Assembly (NCBI RefSeq): GCF_028640845.1
Contig: NC_080540.1
Location: 93,074,061-93,138,060 of the forward strand
Source of the DNA: Ahaetulla prasina
Taxonomy: Eukaryota; Chordata; Lepidosauria; Squamata; Colubridae
Length of the DNA: 64,000 nt
Direction of reading: 5' to 3'
This document shows positions 61,751 to 64,000 of the stretch, one piece after another (position 1 is the stretch's first letter; each line of letters starts with the position of its first letter). The notes under the pieces were generated by a model that was not told the origin of the DNA, searched no databases, and saw nothing but the letters and a program-made list of their open reading frames with translations. A program made the translations under genes and the position numbers.

Positions 61751-64000
61751 GTGAGCAGTGCATTGATATAGACTGGCATAGAATGACAGGCAAGTTGATT
61801 ATATGTTGTTTAACTTCTTGCTATGGCTCTTGTTGAGTATTGCTTTTCTTAACTGAATCGGATAGGATTCCAGATCTTTGCTACATGTTTGTGTCTTCAT
61901 TAGATTTACCCATTGGTGATTTAGCATTGTGCCATTGACATGTATGTAACTATGTAATCTCCACTAACAGGTATATTAAATTGTTCTGAGTAGTGTTAGA
62001 ATGTATATACTTAAACTCTCAGTGACATGACTTTTAACTGGTTCGAATGAGACACCATGTGGCACCAATTTTTGAACCAAGGTACTTCAGATAGGCTAAT
62101 TTACATAATGTGTCCAAATCTGGGACTCATGATTGCTAAGGGAATGAAATGTGGGTAAGCTATGGCTCCTTCAGTGCTACTGGCTGCTGCAGTCACATGA
62201 TCTTCATTTTCAACATAAGTGACAGTTTCCCAGCCAGTCCTGCAATCCCTTTCTCCATCCCCCACACAGCAGCAGGCATTTATTTATCCACTAGGAAAAG
62301 GAAGAAGGGAGGAACAGTGAGGAAGGAAGATTTCCCGGCCCATGCCACCTTCTTGTGGACTTCCCCAACCTGTGCCAGCTCTGATTCACATCATCCCACA
62401 CATCATTCCTGACTCACATGTGCCATGACCCACATGTATCCTCACAAACCCACTCCACCCCATGCCTGTCCTGTGTGCCTTCCCTGACCTATGCAGCACC
62501 TCTTGGGTACACCACACATCCTTTCCAAATCACATGGCACCTCTTGTGCACCCCCACATACCATGTCTTATTTGCCCACACCCCAGATGCTCCCTCCCTC
62601 CCTGAGCACCAGCCACTTACCTGCCTGCTGGCCTTTCACAGTCTCACCTGGTTCATATGGGAGATCTTGGAAATTCTATCTCTCAAAATAGATAAAAGGG
62701 AGAAACCATTAAGACAGGCTCTAGAAAATGCTTATGAAACTCAGGATAAAGTACATGATCTTTTGACCTTTCAAGTCCTAATGGCAATCGTTTTGGGAGA
62801 GGCCCTGTCAGAGCACATGACCTACAGTATATCATCTGACCTATAATTGTCCAATAATATTAATAAGAGCCCAGTTGAAGTCTACTAAATAAAATGACAA
62901 GCCAAACTATAGTTTTTGACTTTCAGCAGCTCAGTTTCTGTGTCAGAATGTATTAAGGACATATCTAGGAATATAATAAAAGACATCAGAAAAAGACTGC
63001 ACTTTTTTCAAAGGAAATGAAGTTAGAATAAAGCCCAAAAAAAGAGATCTTAAAAAGGACTGATTACAGTTTTTCAAGGGGGATGAAGTTAAATAAAACT
63101 CTTAATTGTACCCCATGTGGTAATTACATGACGGCAGTTGGAATGAATAATAATTTGATGGCAGCTGGAATAAAATTCTCTCCTTGCATCCACTAAAACT
63201 GCTTGGGTGCTTTTGGGGTCATGGAGAAGGTGTAATTCATTGTAGAGGCTTGAAAAATATCTCCCACAATTTTTAAAACATCTTAACCTGCTCAATGAAG
63301 GTCTAGAATCATGTCCCATTCAGGTCTGTCACTAACACGTGGTGGAGATGTTTTCAGACCTTTACAATAAATTACAACTTCTCCATGATCCCCAAAGACC
63401 ATATTTTTCTATTTTTATTAAAAATGCAAATTCTCAATTAAAACATAACTTTTTTTTTCTTAGCAGTAACAGTATAATAGAGTTGGCAGGGACTTTGGAA
63501 GTCTTGCAAAGCCAAGGTGCTGTCCCAGCCTAGTAGCATAGCACAGAGAGGATTTTTTGGTGCACCATATCTGTGGGGCTGCCAGAAGCCCCTGACCTGC
63601 AATGCAAAACCTAGTTCTGCCTAGTGCAAAGCTGCACCTGGCCCTGGAAACCACAGCTGCCACAGTCCCGCTGCAGTCACTCTTGCCACTCTACACTCAG
63701 GGGGCCCCTGCCGTCCTATACTTTGCCACCCCAGCTGACTTTCACAGTCTTTTTATTCCTTCTGCTGTCAAGGCTTGCCTGGCCTGGCCTTTCACAAGGC
63801 AACTCTGGCCATGTGAGGCCACCTTCTCCAGGTTTCTTAAGGAAATTGCTGTGAATGACCCGGGGAAAAAAGCCTCCTGTGGGCAGCAGCTGCCTCATGA
63901 TAGGCCAGGCTGAGCAAAAAAATGGTGGCTTAAGGCAACGGGCTGAGAAGTGCAGGCACCCAAAAGGGCATAGATATGGGAGAGAGGTGGATAAGGGGAA
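61751..64000 (+). other. KLHL3: KLHL3 intron 14 (partial)
   Basis: Sequence after the last visible exon. 62230-62650 is pyrimidine-rich with repeated CACATG, CCCACA and CTGACC words. 63205-63400 is an inverted repeat. 63500-63930 is GC-richer and unrecognised. No last KLHL3 exon was found. Confidence 0.5.
63205..63400. repeat. Inverted repeat, about 60-bp arms, 73-bp spacer
   Basis: 63205-63267 (GGTGCTTTTGGGGTCATGGA onward) is complementary, with about ten mismatches, to 63341-63400. Origin unknown; both arms translate to an LYN-L-LLHDP motif, so a duplicated piece of transposon coding sequence is possible. Confidence 0.7.

Noticed and set aside
61751..61837. KLHL3 ending by read-through of exon 14 at 61835
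   Set aside because: The frame continues 28 codons into the intron, but the GTGAGC donor at 61751 is strong and the family ends with a short separate exon.
62149..62846. Frames of 87 and 142 codons in the C-rich part of intron 14
   Set aside because: Low-complexity pyrimidine-rich sequence, no domain, no splice support, inside the KLHL3 intron.

Overview
The window is vertebrate nuclear DNA, almost certainly from a squamate reptile and most likely a snake. It holds two protein-coding genes on the + strand, an intronless HNRNPA0 and a spliced KLHL3. They sit among dense retroelements and DNA-transposon remnants. Snake is favoured because one LINE family ends in an (ATTCT)n tail, the AATAG-type microsatellite linked to Snake1/L3-type CR1 LINEs in snakes. 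Squamate-type tRNA-derived SINEs, a BEL/Pao relic and several squamate-type hAT and TA-flanked MITEs agree with this. The order HNRNPA0 then KLHL3 on one strand matches the human 5q31 neighbourhood.

Layout: 1-1541 is the 3' part of a CR1/L2-group LINE with a broken reverse transcriptase. 1560-3640 is a decayed BEL/Pao retrotransposon pol region. 3640-6500 is intergenic, with CA repeats and a palindromic repeat fragment. 6500-7298 is the CpG-rich promoter and 5' leader of HNRNPA0, 7299-8222 its single coding exon (307 aa), and 8223 onward its AT-rich 3' UTR with several AATAAA sites. 9250-16700 is intergenic with SINE and MITE copies. 16780-17660 is the KLHL3 CpG island. KLHL3 coding exon 1 is at 17351-17364, and thirteen more coding exons run to 61750. 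The final short exon, expected to encode about nine residues, is not seen and should lie beyond 64000.

The joined KLHL3 exons give 576 complete codons with every junction in phase and canonical GT/AG ends. The product is a BTB-BACK-Kelch substrate adaptor for the CUL3 ubiquitin ligase, which in mammals targets WNK kinases. HNRNPA0 is a two-RRM, glycine-rich RNA-binding protein. The two genes are neighbours but share no known pathway.

No unknown multi-gene system was found. The best leads are local: a LINE microsatellite tail ending about 26 bases before KLHL3 exon 4, nearly identical LINE tails flanking exons 9-13, a large inverted repeat in intron 5, an unexplained 179-codon open frame in intron 3, and an upstream frame overlapping the KLHL3 start.
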